A stretch of DNA of 33,994 nt, taken from positions 1 through 33,994 of the forward strand of contig PLXW01000031.1 in assembly GCA_003151595.1 (NCBI GenBank). The letters are read 5' to 3'. Position 1 is the stretch's first letter. Every line of letters begins with the position of its first letter. Positions 24,810 to 33,056 of this stretch are shown piece by piece. Below the pieces are notes generated by a model. It worked only from the letters and a program-made list of their open reading frames with translations. It was not told the DNA's origin and made no database searches. Source of the DNA: Myxococcales bacterium (GTDB lineage: Bacteria > Myxococcota > Polyangia > Polyangiales > Polyangiaceae). The translations under genes were made by a program, and so were the position numbers.

Positions 24810-26711
24810 ATGGCCTCCCAGGCGGCGAAAAAAGCGGTGCTCGCGTGCGTGCTCCTCGCAGGGGGCACGATCGGGATCGCATTGATGCGGGCGCGCCCCG
24901 TGGTGATCGCGAAGCACGGCCCTGTCGTGACTCCGCAGTCGCCGCGCGTCGTGGCGGTCGATGCCGGCGACGAGGACGAAGAAGATCGCGCGTACGCCTT
25001 TCGCGTGCCGACGGGGAAGCCCGCCGAGCTGGCGTGCGAAGAGGCGCGGCGCGTGATCGCGCAGGTGCGCACCGGGCTGGCGTACGAGCCGGACAGCGTG
25101 TCGCCGCGCGCGCTCGCCGCAGGTGCCGCCGACTGGCTCGACCCGCACGGTCTCTGGAGCGCCGCGCCCGACTCGCCGATTCAAGCGCGCATCGAGAAGC
25201 GCGCGAGCGACCTGGTGGCCGAGATGGAAGGGCGCGTCGGCGACGACTGCCCCGCGGCGCGCGACGTGGGGGAAGCGCTGCTGGCGTGGGTCGACGTTCT
25301 TCGCACGCGGTTCGACGACGCGCGCGCGAGCCACGCCGAAGCCGACGCCGCGGCCGCGAGCGAAGAGATCCCGTTCGACGCCATCGCCTACTCGCAGCCC
25401 GCGAAGACCTTCGCCGACGAGCTCGGCGCGCGCGTCGGCGCGTTCGAGCGCGCGTACGGCGAGAGCGCGAAGCCGTATGGCGAAGCGGCACGCGATCGGT
25501 TCTTCCCGCTGCTCACGTCGGACGAGTGGGGGCGCGCGCTGCTTGCAGCTGCGGTGCGGGCGTACGTGCCGCTCGTCGATCCACACGGAGCATGGGCGCC
25601 GCTCGACGAAGAGGAGAGCGTCTACGAAGTGGACCTGGCGGGGCATCCGCCGTCGCGCCTGTGGGAGAAGTCCGAGCGGACCGCGATCGGCGTCGTGCTC
25701 GGCGATGGCGCGGCGTCGCCGCTGGCGGAGGGCGATCTGCTGCTGGCGATCGCGGGGGTGACGACCGCGGGGTTGCCGCTGGAGCAGCTCGATCAACTCA
25801 GCTACGCCGCGAGCGATCTCCCGTCGCCCGCGGTGGCGACGATCCTGAGGCGAGGCGAGCACACGCTCCGCACGATCACGGTCGAACCGCCGGCGGTGCC
25901 GAGCTCACCGACGCCGTCCGACGACGACGAGCGCCTCCCGGCCGATCGCGTGACGTACGCCGAAGGGGACGCACTGGTGGTGGCCATCCACGACGTGCGC
26001 GACGACCTCGGCGACCTGCTGGCGCGCACGCTCTCCAACGACGTGCGACGGCACGATCTCCGACCGATCACCGGCATCGTGCTCGACCTGCGCGGCAACG
26101 GCGGCGGGTCGACCGACGGAGCGATGGCGGCGATCGGTCTGTTCCTCCCCGGCGCGCCGCTCTTTCCGATGAAGCGGCGCGACGGAACGATCGAGACCGA
26201 TCGCGCGCCCGAGCCGGCGACCGACGATCGCTGGCGAGGGCCGGTGGCCGCGCTCGTCGATGGCGAGACGGCGAGCGCCGCGGAGATGATCGCAGGAGCG
26301 CTGGCCGTCTATCACCGAGGGCCGTCGGTCGGCGCGCCCACGTACGGGAAGGGGTGCGCGCAGGAGTACCTCGACGACGACGTGCACGCCGGGGTCTTGC
26401 GGTTGACGACGCTGCTCTACGCGCTTCCCGACGGCGAAGCGGTGCAGCGCGTGGGGCTCACGCCGATCATCGGTCTGTCGTTGCCGCCGGTCGACGACGC
26501 CGAGCGCGAAGCGACGCTGGCGCATGCCCCTCCGACGTGGCGCGGACCCGACGTCCGCGACCACAGAACGCCCACGGCCGATCAGACGTGGCCTCCGCAC
26601 AACGGCGCGGTGGGGCCGTGCAAGGACGACGGCGTCTGCAAGGCGCTGCGCGCGCTCGGCGCGGCGTCGGCGAAGAACGTCAGAGCGACGAGAGGGGGAG
26701 GGCGTCGATGA
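24810..26711 (+). CDS. S41 family C-terminal processing protease-like protein
   Basis: 633 residues. N-terminal membrane anchor (about 8-26), helical region, a PDZ-like segment (about 290-350: GVVLGDGAASPLAEGDLLLAIAG), then the S41 core with DLRGNGGGS and the serine-lysine pair S489 (DGETASAAEM) and K514 (APTYGKG), 25 residues apart as in CtpA-type proteases. It should act in the periplasm on exported proteins. The C-terminus adds about 60 residues with CKDDGVCK. There is no Shine-Dalgarno; TAGGCT (24791-24796) ends 14 bases before the ATG. Its last 32 bases overlap the 3' end of the convergent PhnD-like gene. Confidence 0.88.
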   Translation: MASQAAKKAVLACVLLAGGTIGIALMRARPVVIAKHGPVVTPQSPRVVAVDAGDEDEEDRAYAFRVPTGKPAELACEEARRVIAQVRTGLAYEPDSVSPRALAAGAADWLDPHGLWSAAPDSPIQARIEKRASDLVAEMEGRVGDDCPAARDVGEALLAWVDVLRTRFDDARASHAEADAAAASEEIPFDAIAYSQPAKTFADELGARVGAFERAYGESAKPYGEAARDRFFPLLTSDEWGRALLAAAVRAYVPLVDPHGAWAPLDEEESVYEVDLAGHPPSRLWEKSERTAIGVVLGDGAASPLAEGDLLLAIAGVTTAGLPLEQLDQLSYAASDLPSPAVATILRRGEHTLRTITVEPPAVPSSPTPSDDDERLPADRVTYAEGDALVVAIHDVRDDLGDLLARTLSNDVRRHDLRPITGIVLDLRGNGGGSTDGAMAAIGLFLPGAPLFPMKRRDGTIETDRAPEPATDDRWRGPVAALVDGETASAAEMIAGALAVYHRGPSVGAPTYGKGCAQEYLDDDVHAGVLRLTTLLYALPDGEAVQRVGLTPIIGLSLPPVDDAEREATLAHAPPTWRGPDVRDHRTPTADQTWPPHNGAVGPCKDDGVCKALRALGAASAKNVRATRGGGRR

Positions 26712-27531
26712 GCTTGTTCGTGCTCGCCTTCTCGATCATGCGCCGCAGCGAGCCGTAGCTCTTCATGTGCCCGCGCCGGAACTCTTCCACCCCGAAGAGG
26801 CGGCGCGCGAGCGGGAGCGCGGTCTTGTCGTTCGTCGAGGCCACGAGGGCGTCGGCCACGCGCTCGCGCAGCTCCTTCGGGTAGCCGGCGCGCGCGACGA
26901 TCACGTCCGAGGGGATCGCGCCGAACGTCCACAAGACGCGCACGCGCGAGCGCATCCCTTCCATCTGACTCCACGAGCCGGCCGTCACGTTCCCCGCGCC
27001 ATCGACCCGCGCGAACGTGGCCGCGACGTCGACGTCGCCCGACGCCACCGCGCGCACCGACTCGTCATGCGAGCCGGTGAACACCTCTTCGTCGAAGACC
27101 TTGCGCGGATCGACGCCGAGCATCGCCAGCTGGATGCGCGGCATCACGTAGCCGCTCGCGCTGCACGGATCGACCCAGGCCACCTTCATTCCGCGAAGGC
27201 CGTCGAGCGTGTGCACCGTGGCCGCGTTGTTCACCAGGAGCACGCCGTGGAACGCGGCCTGGCCCGCGCGGTGATTGCTCACCAGCGGCTCCACGACCTT
27301 CGCGCGCTCGAGCGCGACGTACACGACCGGCGGGAGCCACGCGACGTCGATCGTCTCGTCGCGAATGCGCGCTGCGAGGCTGGCGTACGAGTCGAGGAAC
27401 TTCGTCGACAGCGCCACCTTCGCCCGCTCGCCGATCCACGTGACCCACTCGGCCAGCGGCTCGCGCGCGGTCTCGACCCCTTGCATCGACGCCAGGCCGA
27501 AGACGCAGCGATCGGAGAACTTGTGACGCAT
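26680..27531 (-). CDS. PhnD-like substrate-binding protein without signal peptide
   Basis: About 283 residues from ATG 27531. The fold matches the PhnD/SsuA/transferrin-type binding family: early FGLASMQGV, DVAWLPPVVYVALERA, the hinge strand VHTLDGLRGMKVAWVDPCSASGY, and FTGSHDESVRAVASGDVDVAA. Classical members are periplasmic partners of an ABC transporter, but here no signal peptide or lipobox precedes the domain, and no permease or ATPase follows. It may be a cytosolic sensor or enzyme offshoot (inference). It is the third gene of the radical-SAM operon, 24 bases after the TSUP gene. Confidence 0.85.
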   Translation of the reverse strand: MRHKFSDRCVFGLASMQGVETAREPLAEWVTWIGERAKVALSTKFLDSYASLAARIRDETIDVAWLPPVVYVALERAKVVEPLVSNHRAGQAAFHGVLLVNNAATVHTLDGLRGMKVAWVDPCSASGYVMPRIQLAMLGVDPRKVFDEEVFTGSHDESVRAVASGDVDVAATFARVDGAGNVTAGSWSQMEGMRSRVRVLWTFGAIPSDVIVARAGYPKELRERVADALVASTNDKTALPLARRLFGVEEFRRGHMKSYGSLRRMIEKASTNKLIDALPLSSL

Positions 27532-27555
27532 GACCACTGACAAGCGTACCGCGCT

Positions 27556-28314
27556 TCAGTGCGCGGCGTGGAGATCGCGCGCCAGCTTCAGCACGAGCGC
27601 AGCCACGACCAGAACCACGACGATGCGAATGAAGCGATCGCCGTGACGGATCGCCAGGTGCGCGCCGACCCATGAGCCGGCGATGTTCGCCGCCGCCATC
27701 GGCAGCGCGAGCGACCACAGGATGTTTCCGCGCGTTGCAAAGAGCGCGAAGGCCGCGGCGTTCGAGGCCAGGTTGACGACCTTCGCGTTGCCCGAGGCCG
27801 ACGTGAGCGAGTCACCGAAGAGGAGCACGAACGCGACGATGAGCATCGTGCCGACGCCCGGGCCGAAGAAGCCGTCGTACGCGCCGAGGACCAGCGAGAC
27901 GAGCGCGCCCCACAGGAGCGCGTGCACGAACGGCGTGTGCGGCTTGGACTTTCGCGGCCAGGCGACGACGACGGCCGAGACCACGAGCATCACGATGACG
28001 AGCGGGCGCAACACGTCGGGTCGCATCGAGAGCTGCGCGATGGCGCCGAAGACCGAGCCCACGAGACCGCAGGCGAACATGAGCGGCGCGCGCGAGCGAT
28101 CGACCGCGCCGCGACGCCAGTATCCCGACGCCGACGTGATCGTGCCGAAGACGGCCTGGCCCTTGTTCGTGGCGAGCGCGATGTGCGGCGGGAGCCCGAC
28201 GGCCATCAACGCCGGCAACGTGACCAGGCCTCCGCCCCCGGCGATGGCATCGACGAGACCCGCGAAGAAGCCGGCGAACGCGAGGATCGCGATGTCGGCC
28301 GTCAGCCAGGTCAC
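27556..28314 (-). CDS. TSUP family (TauE/SafE) anion exporter
   Basis: 252 residues with about 7-8 hydrophobic segments. Both family half-repeats are visible: GFFAGLVDAIAGGGGLVTLPAL near 15-36, and LGAYDGFFGPGVGTMLIVAF near 143-162, followed by SGNAKVVNLASN. The family exports sulfite, sulfoacetate or similar organosulfur anions; the substrate here is unknown. The GTG start at 28314 overlaps the stop of the radical SAM gene (GTGA), so translation is coupled. Confidence 0.92.
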   Translation of the reverse strand: MTWLTADIAILAFAGFFAGLVDAIAGGGGLVTLPALMAVGLPPHIALATNKGQAVFGTITSASGYWRRGAVDRSRAPLMFACGLVGSVFGAIAQLSMRPDVLRPLVIVMLVVSAVVVAWPRKSKPHTPFVHALLWGALVSLVLGAYDGFFGPGVGTMLIVAFVLLFGDSLTSASGNAKVVNLASNAAAFALFATRGNILWSLALPMAAANIAGSWVGAHLAIRHGDRFIRIVVVLVVAALVLKLARDLHAAH

Positions 28315-31175
28315 GTCGCGGCTTCGTCGAGCACCACGGCGTCGGACGCGGTCGCCACGAGCTCGTCGATCGTCGGGGCCGCGTCGGGCTCCGCTTCGCG
28401 CGCTTCCTTGGGGCGCCTCACGAGGTCGAGCTCGATCGGCGAGACGATCGCCCCGTCCTTCCACATGCCGAGCGCGACACGCACCGAGCGGTGCGGGAGG
28501 TCTGCGCTGGCCAGCGCTTCGACGACCTCGGCGATCTTCACCGCGCCGCTTCCGCGAATCTCGACGTCGACCAGCATGGTCATGAGATCGCCGACGATCC
28601 CCGCGTCGGCGATCGCCGCCCGCGAGGCTTCGGTATCGACCGCGATGCTCCTGAGGAACGCGCGGACGTCGACCCACTTGCCTAGCCCATCGATCTTGCG
28701 GAGCACCTTGTGCTCGCTCTTGGCCATGAGCTCGTTCACGCGACCGGCGAGCCACGAGTCGCCCCCCTCGCCCGCGAGGACGCTGCGCGCGATGGCCACG
28801 GCGTACCGCCCGCTGTCGATGATGCGCGAGACGCCGGCATCCTGAGGTCCCAGGCGCACGCCGCGCAGGAAGCGGATCCCATCGGGCAATCCGTCGTTCA
28901 ACGCGATCGCGGTCTCGGCGGCGTCGAGGTCGGCTGTGATCTTCACGTCGACGAGCTCCTCGAGGCTGGAGACGCCGAGCGACAGCGCCGGACCGAACGT
29001 CATCTCGGCCTTCGGGTGGTAGCCGCTCGAGTAGTAGAGCGGGATGTCGAGTCTGCGAAACGCGCGCGGCAGCACGCGAATGAGATCGAGGTGCGAGAGG
29101 AACGCGCTGGGCCCGAGCTTCGTGTACGCGAAGCGGTAGCGCCGCGCCTCGCCTTGCACGATCCGCGGCGGCGGCCCCTTCTTCTTGTTCGCTTGAATGG
29201 GGGGCGGGAGAGGCTTCGCGACGACGCGCGCCTTCGCGCCGAGCTTCACGAGGTACTCGACGCGCTCCTGGCGCATCGCGGACATGTCGCAGGCGACGCC
29301 GCAGTCGTAGCAGACGAGCTTTCGCGTATCGGCGAGCGCGTCGTCGAGGTTCGTCGCCTGAACGAAGGCGCCGGCCGCCTTCCCGCACGGCGGCGAGAGC
29401 CTGCTGGCGAGCGCCTTCCGGTACTCGCGCGCCAGGAACCCCTCTTCGAGCCCGACGCTGATGTGATCCCAGGGCAACCGCGCTGTCACCGGGATCGTCC
29501 CGAGGTACGTCGTCGGGTCCACGCCCTCCGCTTCGAACGCGGCGACCCACACGTCGATGTCGAGCTGGTCTTCCCACGAGTCGAAGCGAGCGCCCGCGCG
29601 GTACGCGCGTTCGAGCACGTTGCACAGGCGTCGATCGCCGCGCGCGAACACCCCTTCAAGCCACGACGTGGTGCAGTCGTGCATCTTGAGGTCGACGTTC
29701 GTCGTCCGCACTTCGTCTTTGAGCCAGGCCTGCTTCGCCAGCACTTCGCTCGCGGGGTTCATGGCGCACCACTGAAACGGCGTGTGCGGCTTCGGCACGT
29801 GCGTCGAGACGCTGACGGTGACCTTCGGCGCGCCGCCGATGTTGCGCTCCTTCTTCACGCGCCGGCCGGTCTCTTGCGCGCGCGCGCCGACGCGGACGAT
29901 CTCGCGGACGTCGCTCTCCTCTTCCGTCGGCAGGCCGATCATGAAGTAGAGCTTCATCGAGATCCAACCGCGGCTGAAGATCCGCTCCGCGGTCGTCATC
30001 AGCTGCTCTTCGGTGACGTTCTTGTTCACCACGTCGCGCATCCGCTGGCTCCCCGCTTCGGGAGCGAACGTGACGCCGCTGGCGCGGACGCGCTGGAGAT
30101 CGTCGAGCACGTCTTCGTCGAGGCCGTACGCGCGCAAGCTGGAGACGCCGAGCGAGACCTTCTCGGGGGCCAGGCGATCGACGACCTTCTTGATGAGCGG
30201 CGCGATGCACGAGTAGTCGGCGGTGGAGAGCGACGTGAGGCTGGCCTCGTCGTAGCCGCTCTTGCGCACTGCGCTGACGACGGTGTTCACGATCTGCTCC
30301 GGGTCGCGCTCACGCACCGGCCGATAGATCATCCCCGCCTGACAGAAGCGGCACCCTTCGGTGCAGCCGCGCGCGATCTCGATCGACATGCGATCGAAGA
30401 TCGCCTCGGGGCCGCCGACCGGGCCGTCGTCGGGGAACGGGAAGCGGTTCAAGTCGTCGACGAGCGCGCGATCGACCGGCAGGCGCGCGGTCTCGACGAG
30501 CGCGCGATCGACGACCTCGAACCCTGTGTCGGCTTCGATGGTGGTCGCGTAGAGCGACGGGACATAGAGGCCGGAGAGCTTCGACAGCTCACGCAGGCGA
30601 TCGGCGCGCGAGACGCCGCGCGCTTTCAGATCGGTCCAGAGGAGCGCGACGTCGGCCGCGCGCTCTTCGCCGTCGCCGATGACGAACGCATCGACGAACG
30701 CGCTCAGCGGCTCGGGGTGCGTGGCCGTGGGGCCGCCGGCGATGACCAGCGGATCGTCTTCGCCGCGATCGCTCGAGCGGAGCGGGATGCCGCCGAGGTC
30801 GAGCATCGTGAGGACGTTCGTGTACGTGAGCTCGAACTGGAGCGAGAAGCCGACGACGTCGAAGTCGCGCAGCGGGCGCGCGGTCTCGAGCGACAGGAGC
30901 GCGAGGCCGCGCTTCCTGAGCTCGTCCTGCATGTCGACCCACGGCGCGTAGGCGCGCTCGGCGAGCGTGTGCGGCGCGTCGTTCAGGATCTTGTAGAGAA
31001 TCTTGAAGCCGAGGTGGCTCATCCCGATGTCATAGAGATCGGGGAACGCCAGACAGACGCGCGCTTTGACGCTCGCCCAGTCTTTCGGCTTCGCGCCGAA
31101 CTCGCCACCGAGGTAGCGCGCCGGCTTCTGCACGAGGTGCACGAACGAAGCGTACGGATGCTCGACCATGCCCAT
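28311..31175 (-). CDS. TIGR03960-type B12-binding-like radical SAM protein fused to DUF2344
   Basis: 954 residues from ATG 31175 (ATG 31169 also possible). Residues about 35-180 resemble the cobalamin-binding-like domain. The radical SAM core has CTEGCRFC (C271, C275, C278) for the 4Fe-4S cluster. A Cys cluster near residue 645 (CYDCGVACD) could hold another cluster or metal. The C-terminal part (about 695-900; RYRFAYTKLGPSAFLSHLDL, YSSGYHPKAEMTFGPALSLGV) is DUF2344/TIGR03936. The reaction is unknown; the family is widespread and the two parts are often encoded next to each other or fused. A TTGCGT-16-TACAAC pair lies upstream of the start. Confidence 0.92.
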   Translation of the reverse strand: MGMVEHPYASFVHLVQKPARYLGGEFGAKPKDWASVKARVCLAFPDLYDIGMSHLGFKILYKILNDAPHTLAERAYAPWVDMQDELRKRGLALLSLETARPLRDFDVVGFSLQFELTYTNVLTMLDLGGIPLRSSDRGEDDPLVIAGGPTATHPEPLSAFVDAFVIGDGEERAADVALLWTDLKARGVSRADRLRELSKLSGLYVPSLYATTIEADTGFEVVDRALVETARLPVDRALVDDLNRFPFPDDGPVGGPEAIFDRMSIEIARGCTEGCRFCQAGMIYRPVRERDPEQIVNTVVSAVRKSGYDEASLTSLSTADYSCIAPLIKKVVDRLAPEKVSLGVSSLRAYGLDEDVLDDLQRVRASGVTFAPEAGSQRMRDVVNKNVTEEQLMTTAERIFSRGWISMKLYFMIGLPTEEESDVREIVRVGARAQETGRRVKKERNIGGAPKVTVSVSTHVPKPHTPFQWCAMNPASEVLAKQAWLKDEVRTTNVDLKMHDCTTSWLEGVFARGDRRLCNVLERAYRAGARFDSWEDQLDIDVWVAAFEAEGVDPTTYLGTIPVTARLPWDHISVGLEEGFLAREYRKALASRLSPPCGKAAGAFVQATNLDDALADTRKLVCYDCGVACDMSAMRQERVEYLVKLGAKARVVAKPLPPPIQANKKKGPPPRIVQGEARRYRFAYTKLGPSAFLSHLDLIRVLPRAFRRLDIPLYYSSGYHPKAEMTFGPALSLGVSSLEELVDVKITADLDAAETAIALNDGLPDGIRFLRGVRLGPQDAGVSRIIDSGRYAVAIARSVLAGEGGDSWLAGRVNELMAKSEHKVLRKIDGLGKWVDVRAFLRSIAVDTEASRAAIADAGIVGDLMTMLVDVEIRGSGAVKIAEVVEALASADLPHRSVRVALGMWKDGAIVSPIELDLVRRPKEAREAEPDAAPTIDELVATASDAVVLDEAAT

Positions 31176-31220
31176 CGCGCAGGGTTGTACGGGGAAACGG
31201 CTGGAACGCAAGGTTTGCCA

Positions 31221-31325
31221 CGAACCCTCACCCCCGGCCCCTCTCCCGCGAGGGGAGAGGGGAGGAGAGATGGCGTCTTCTCCCCCTCTCCCTTTACGGG
31301 AGAGGGGGTTGGGGGGTGAGGGGTC
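31221..31325. repeat. palindromic dispersed repeat, copy 2
   Basis: About 105 bp bounded by CGAACCCTCACCCCC (31221-31235) and its inverted, one-mismatch partner (31311-31325). Inside are CCCTCTCCCGCGAGGGGAGA (31240-31259) and a second GGGAGAGGG arm. It is related to copy 1 at 259-395. It lies between the radical SAM gene start and the ferritin-like gene end, and the ferritin-like reading frame runs into it. Confidence 0.85.
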
Positions 31326-32451
31326 GTGCGGCGAGCCCAAGCCGCTCCGCGAAGGCGTCCACCAGCGCCGCGCCCGCCTTTCCCTGCGGCAGACCGGCGT
31401 CGCGCGCCAGGGGCTCGGGGATCGATCGGACCTCGCAGCGAAGCACCGCGACCGCGTCGCGCATGGCCTGCGAAATGCGGGCGCGCGTGTCGGTGTCGAG
31501 CGTCGGCGCGAGCCAGCGGGCGATCGACCAAGCGAGCGCGGCGTGGCGCGTCTCGTCGATCGCGATCCGACGCATGGCGCGCGCGACGTCGGCGTCCGGC
31601 GCGTGCTCCGCTTGCCAGGTGGCGACGAGCGCGCCGAATGCTTCGCGCACGCACCCTTCGACCGCGTTCTCGATCGCGAAGGCCTCGCGGGATCGCGCGC
31701 GCGCTCTCTTCACCCGAACGACCGGCGGCGTGGCGCCTCGCGTTCGCGCCAGACGCGTCATCACGCGCGCGTGCCTCGTCTCGTCGCGCGCCGAGCGCGA
31801 CGCGCAGCGCACGAGCGCACGCGGCGCGTTCATCGACGCGAGCTCCTCGGCGAGCCGTCGAAACGCGCGCACCGACGCCCCCTCCAACCACGCCACCTCC
31901 GCCAGCCACGCGCCGAGCGCGCTCGTCGTAATCGGGCGTCGCGCATCGACGAGCCCTGCAGGCCGTCGTCCCGCGTCGGGGCAGCTCACCTTCCCCGTCG
32001 TGCACTCGATCGTCAGCGGCCCGCTCGGGATCGCGCCGTCGCTCCCGCATCCGAGCACGAGGCACGGGTAGCCGAAGGCGTTGCCGCAGACCGTCGCGCA
32101 CTCCGGCAAGTAGAGGAAGCAATCGAGCGACGACGCGTCGGACCCCAGCCCGCACGCCAGCGACTCGAAGTACTCGCAGCCGTTGCCGTCGTCGGCGCCG
32201 TCGAGGAGCACCGGGTCGCACGACGCGTCGCGGCCGGCATCGACGGGCGGCGCGGCATCGACGTTCGCGAGCGTGGCGTCGACGCCGGCATCGGCGGAAG
32301 GGGCGCTCGCATCCGCATCGCGCGTCGCGCCGTCGTCGCCCGCTCCGCACCCCGCCACGCTGGTGGTTGCGAGTGATGCGCCCACCGACACGCCCGCCGA
32401 CACCAGAGAGGCGAAGAGGACGCGCAGACGCTTTTCCTCACGAGTGATCAC
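31294..32451 (-). CDS. ferritin-like diiron-type lipoprotein with Cys-rich spacer
   Basis: 385 residues from GTG 32451. Signal peptide with lipobox (SVAGC, Cys35), an Asp/Ala-rich linker typical of myxobacterial lipoproteins, a Cys-rich segment (about 78-160), then a four-helix ferritin-like domain (about 185-320) with metal ligands E190, E224-TR-H227, E265 and E300-TR-H303 (two DETRHA motifs). These fit a dinuclear iron or manganese site; the reaction is unknown. The last residues (RPLTPQPPLP) and the stop codon are encoded by the dispersed repeat, so the original C-terminus was probably different. TAGGAT 9 bases before the start is a candidate -10 box. Confidence 0.83.
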   Translation of the reverse strand: MITREEKRLRVLFASLVSAGVSVGASLATTSVAGCGAGDDGATRDADASAPSADAGVDATLANVDAAPPVDAGRDASCDPVLLDGADDGNGCEYFESLACGLGSDASSLDCFLYLPECATVCGNAFGYPCLVLGCGSDGAIPSGPLTIECTTGKVSCPDAGRRPAGLVDARRPITTSALGAWLAEVAWLEGASVRAFRRLAEELASMNAPRALVRCASRSARDETRHARVMTRLARTRGATPPVVRVKRARARSREAFAIENAVEGCVREAFGALVATWQAEHAPDADVARAMRRIAIDETRHAALAWSIARWLAPTLDTDTRARISQAMRDAVAVLRCEVRSIPEPLARDAGLPQGKAGAALVDAFAERLGLAARPLTPQPPLP

Positions 32452-32461
32452 GGTCCCCAAA

Positions 32462-32503
32462 TCCTAGGCGACTCCCGACCGAGGGGGATACGCTCGTTCC
32501 TCC
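32462..32503. promoter_or_regulatory. compact divergent promoter region
   Basis: This short gap between divergent genes contains TAGGAT on the minus strand (32462-32467 region) and TACGCT on the plus strand (32489-32494), each about 10 bases from its start codon. Both fit leaderless or near-leaderless transcription. No operator is recognised. Confidence 0.35.
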
Positions 32504-32998
32504 ATGGGCACGCTTCGCGTTTTCCTGGCGCTCTCGGCGATCGTCTTCGCGCTCACGGGAGCATGTGGCAGCGCGAGCGAAGCCCCGCCGCACACCACCA
32601 CGAACCTCGACTGCCTCGCCTACCCGCTCACGTCGTTCTGCTGCGAAGACGCGGGCCCGCGCGCCTGCCCGGGAGACTTCGCCGCGGCGCAGATGTGCAC
32701 GACGTGGCCCGGCGGCTTCACCGTGCGGTCGTACTCCACGCCGTGCCACGGGCTCATCGCCGTCACCGTGAAGAACACGCAGTACACCACGGCGTACGTC
32801 TTCGAGTCGTCGGGCGGGACGCTCTACGCGATCGGCGACGACGCGGCGACGGATCAACCGGGGAGCATGGCGCTCGAGTGCGGCGCGGGGCCGCAAGGGT
32901 TCACCATCCCGAGCGACTGCGGCGCGACGTGGCTCGACACGACGCAGGGGGACGCTTGCGCATCAGGGACGGCGACCGCGTCGTCGGTCTGTCACTGA
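32504..32998 (+). CDS. Cys-rich secreted lipoprotein-like protein, paralog of the 459-1148 product
   Basis: 164 residues. Signal peptide MGTLRVFLALSAIVFALTGAC with a lipobox-like end (LTGAC). The core repeats the pattern of the 229-residue protein: C-x(n)-FCCED-x(n)-ACPGDF-x(n)-C-x(n)-PCHGLIAVTV-x(n)-TAYVF then an Gly-x-LYA strand, followed by two more Cys pairs. Function is unknown; disulfide-rich envelope protein is likely. It lacks the longer Cys/Asp tail of its paralog. It is the nearest upstream neighbour of the DUF3160 gene's 3' end, 58 bases away. Confidence 0.8.
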   Translation: MGTLRVFLALSAIVFALTGACGSASEAPPHTTTNLDCLAYPLTSFCCEDAGPRACPGDFAAAQMCTTWPGGFTVRSYSTPCHGLIAVTVKNTQYTTAYVFESSGGTLYAIGDDAATDQPGSMALECGAGPQGFTIPSDCGATWLDTTQGDACASGTATASSVCH

Positions 32999-33056
32999 CG
33001 CGCGATCGCTGAAGCGCGATCGGACGGTCATGTAGGCGCGGACGCCTTCGGCGCCG

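Noticed and set aside
31176..31225. TGGCA-AACC-TTGC before the radical SAM gene as a sigma-54 site
   Set aside because: The GG and GC are 8 bases apart, not 10, so the geometry is wrong.
28710..31319. 869-codon frame on the plus strand
   Set aside because: Antisense to the radical SAM gene; codon-position shadow typical of high-GC DNA.
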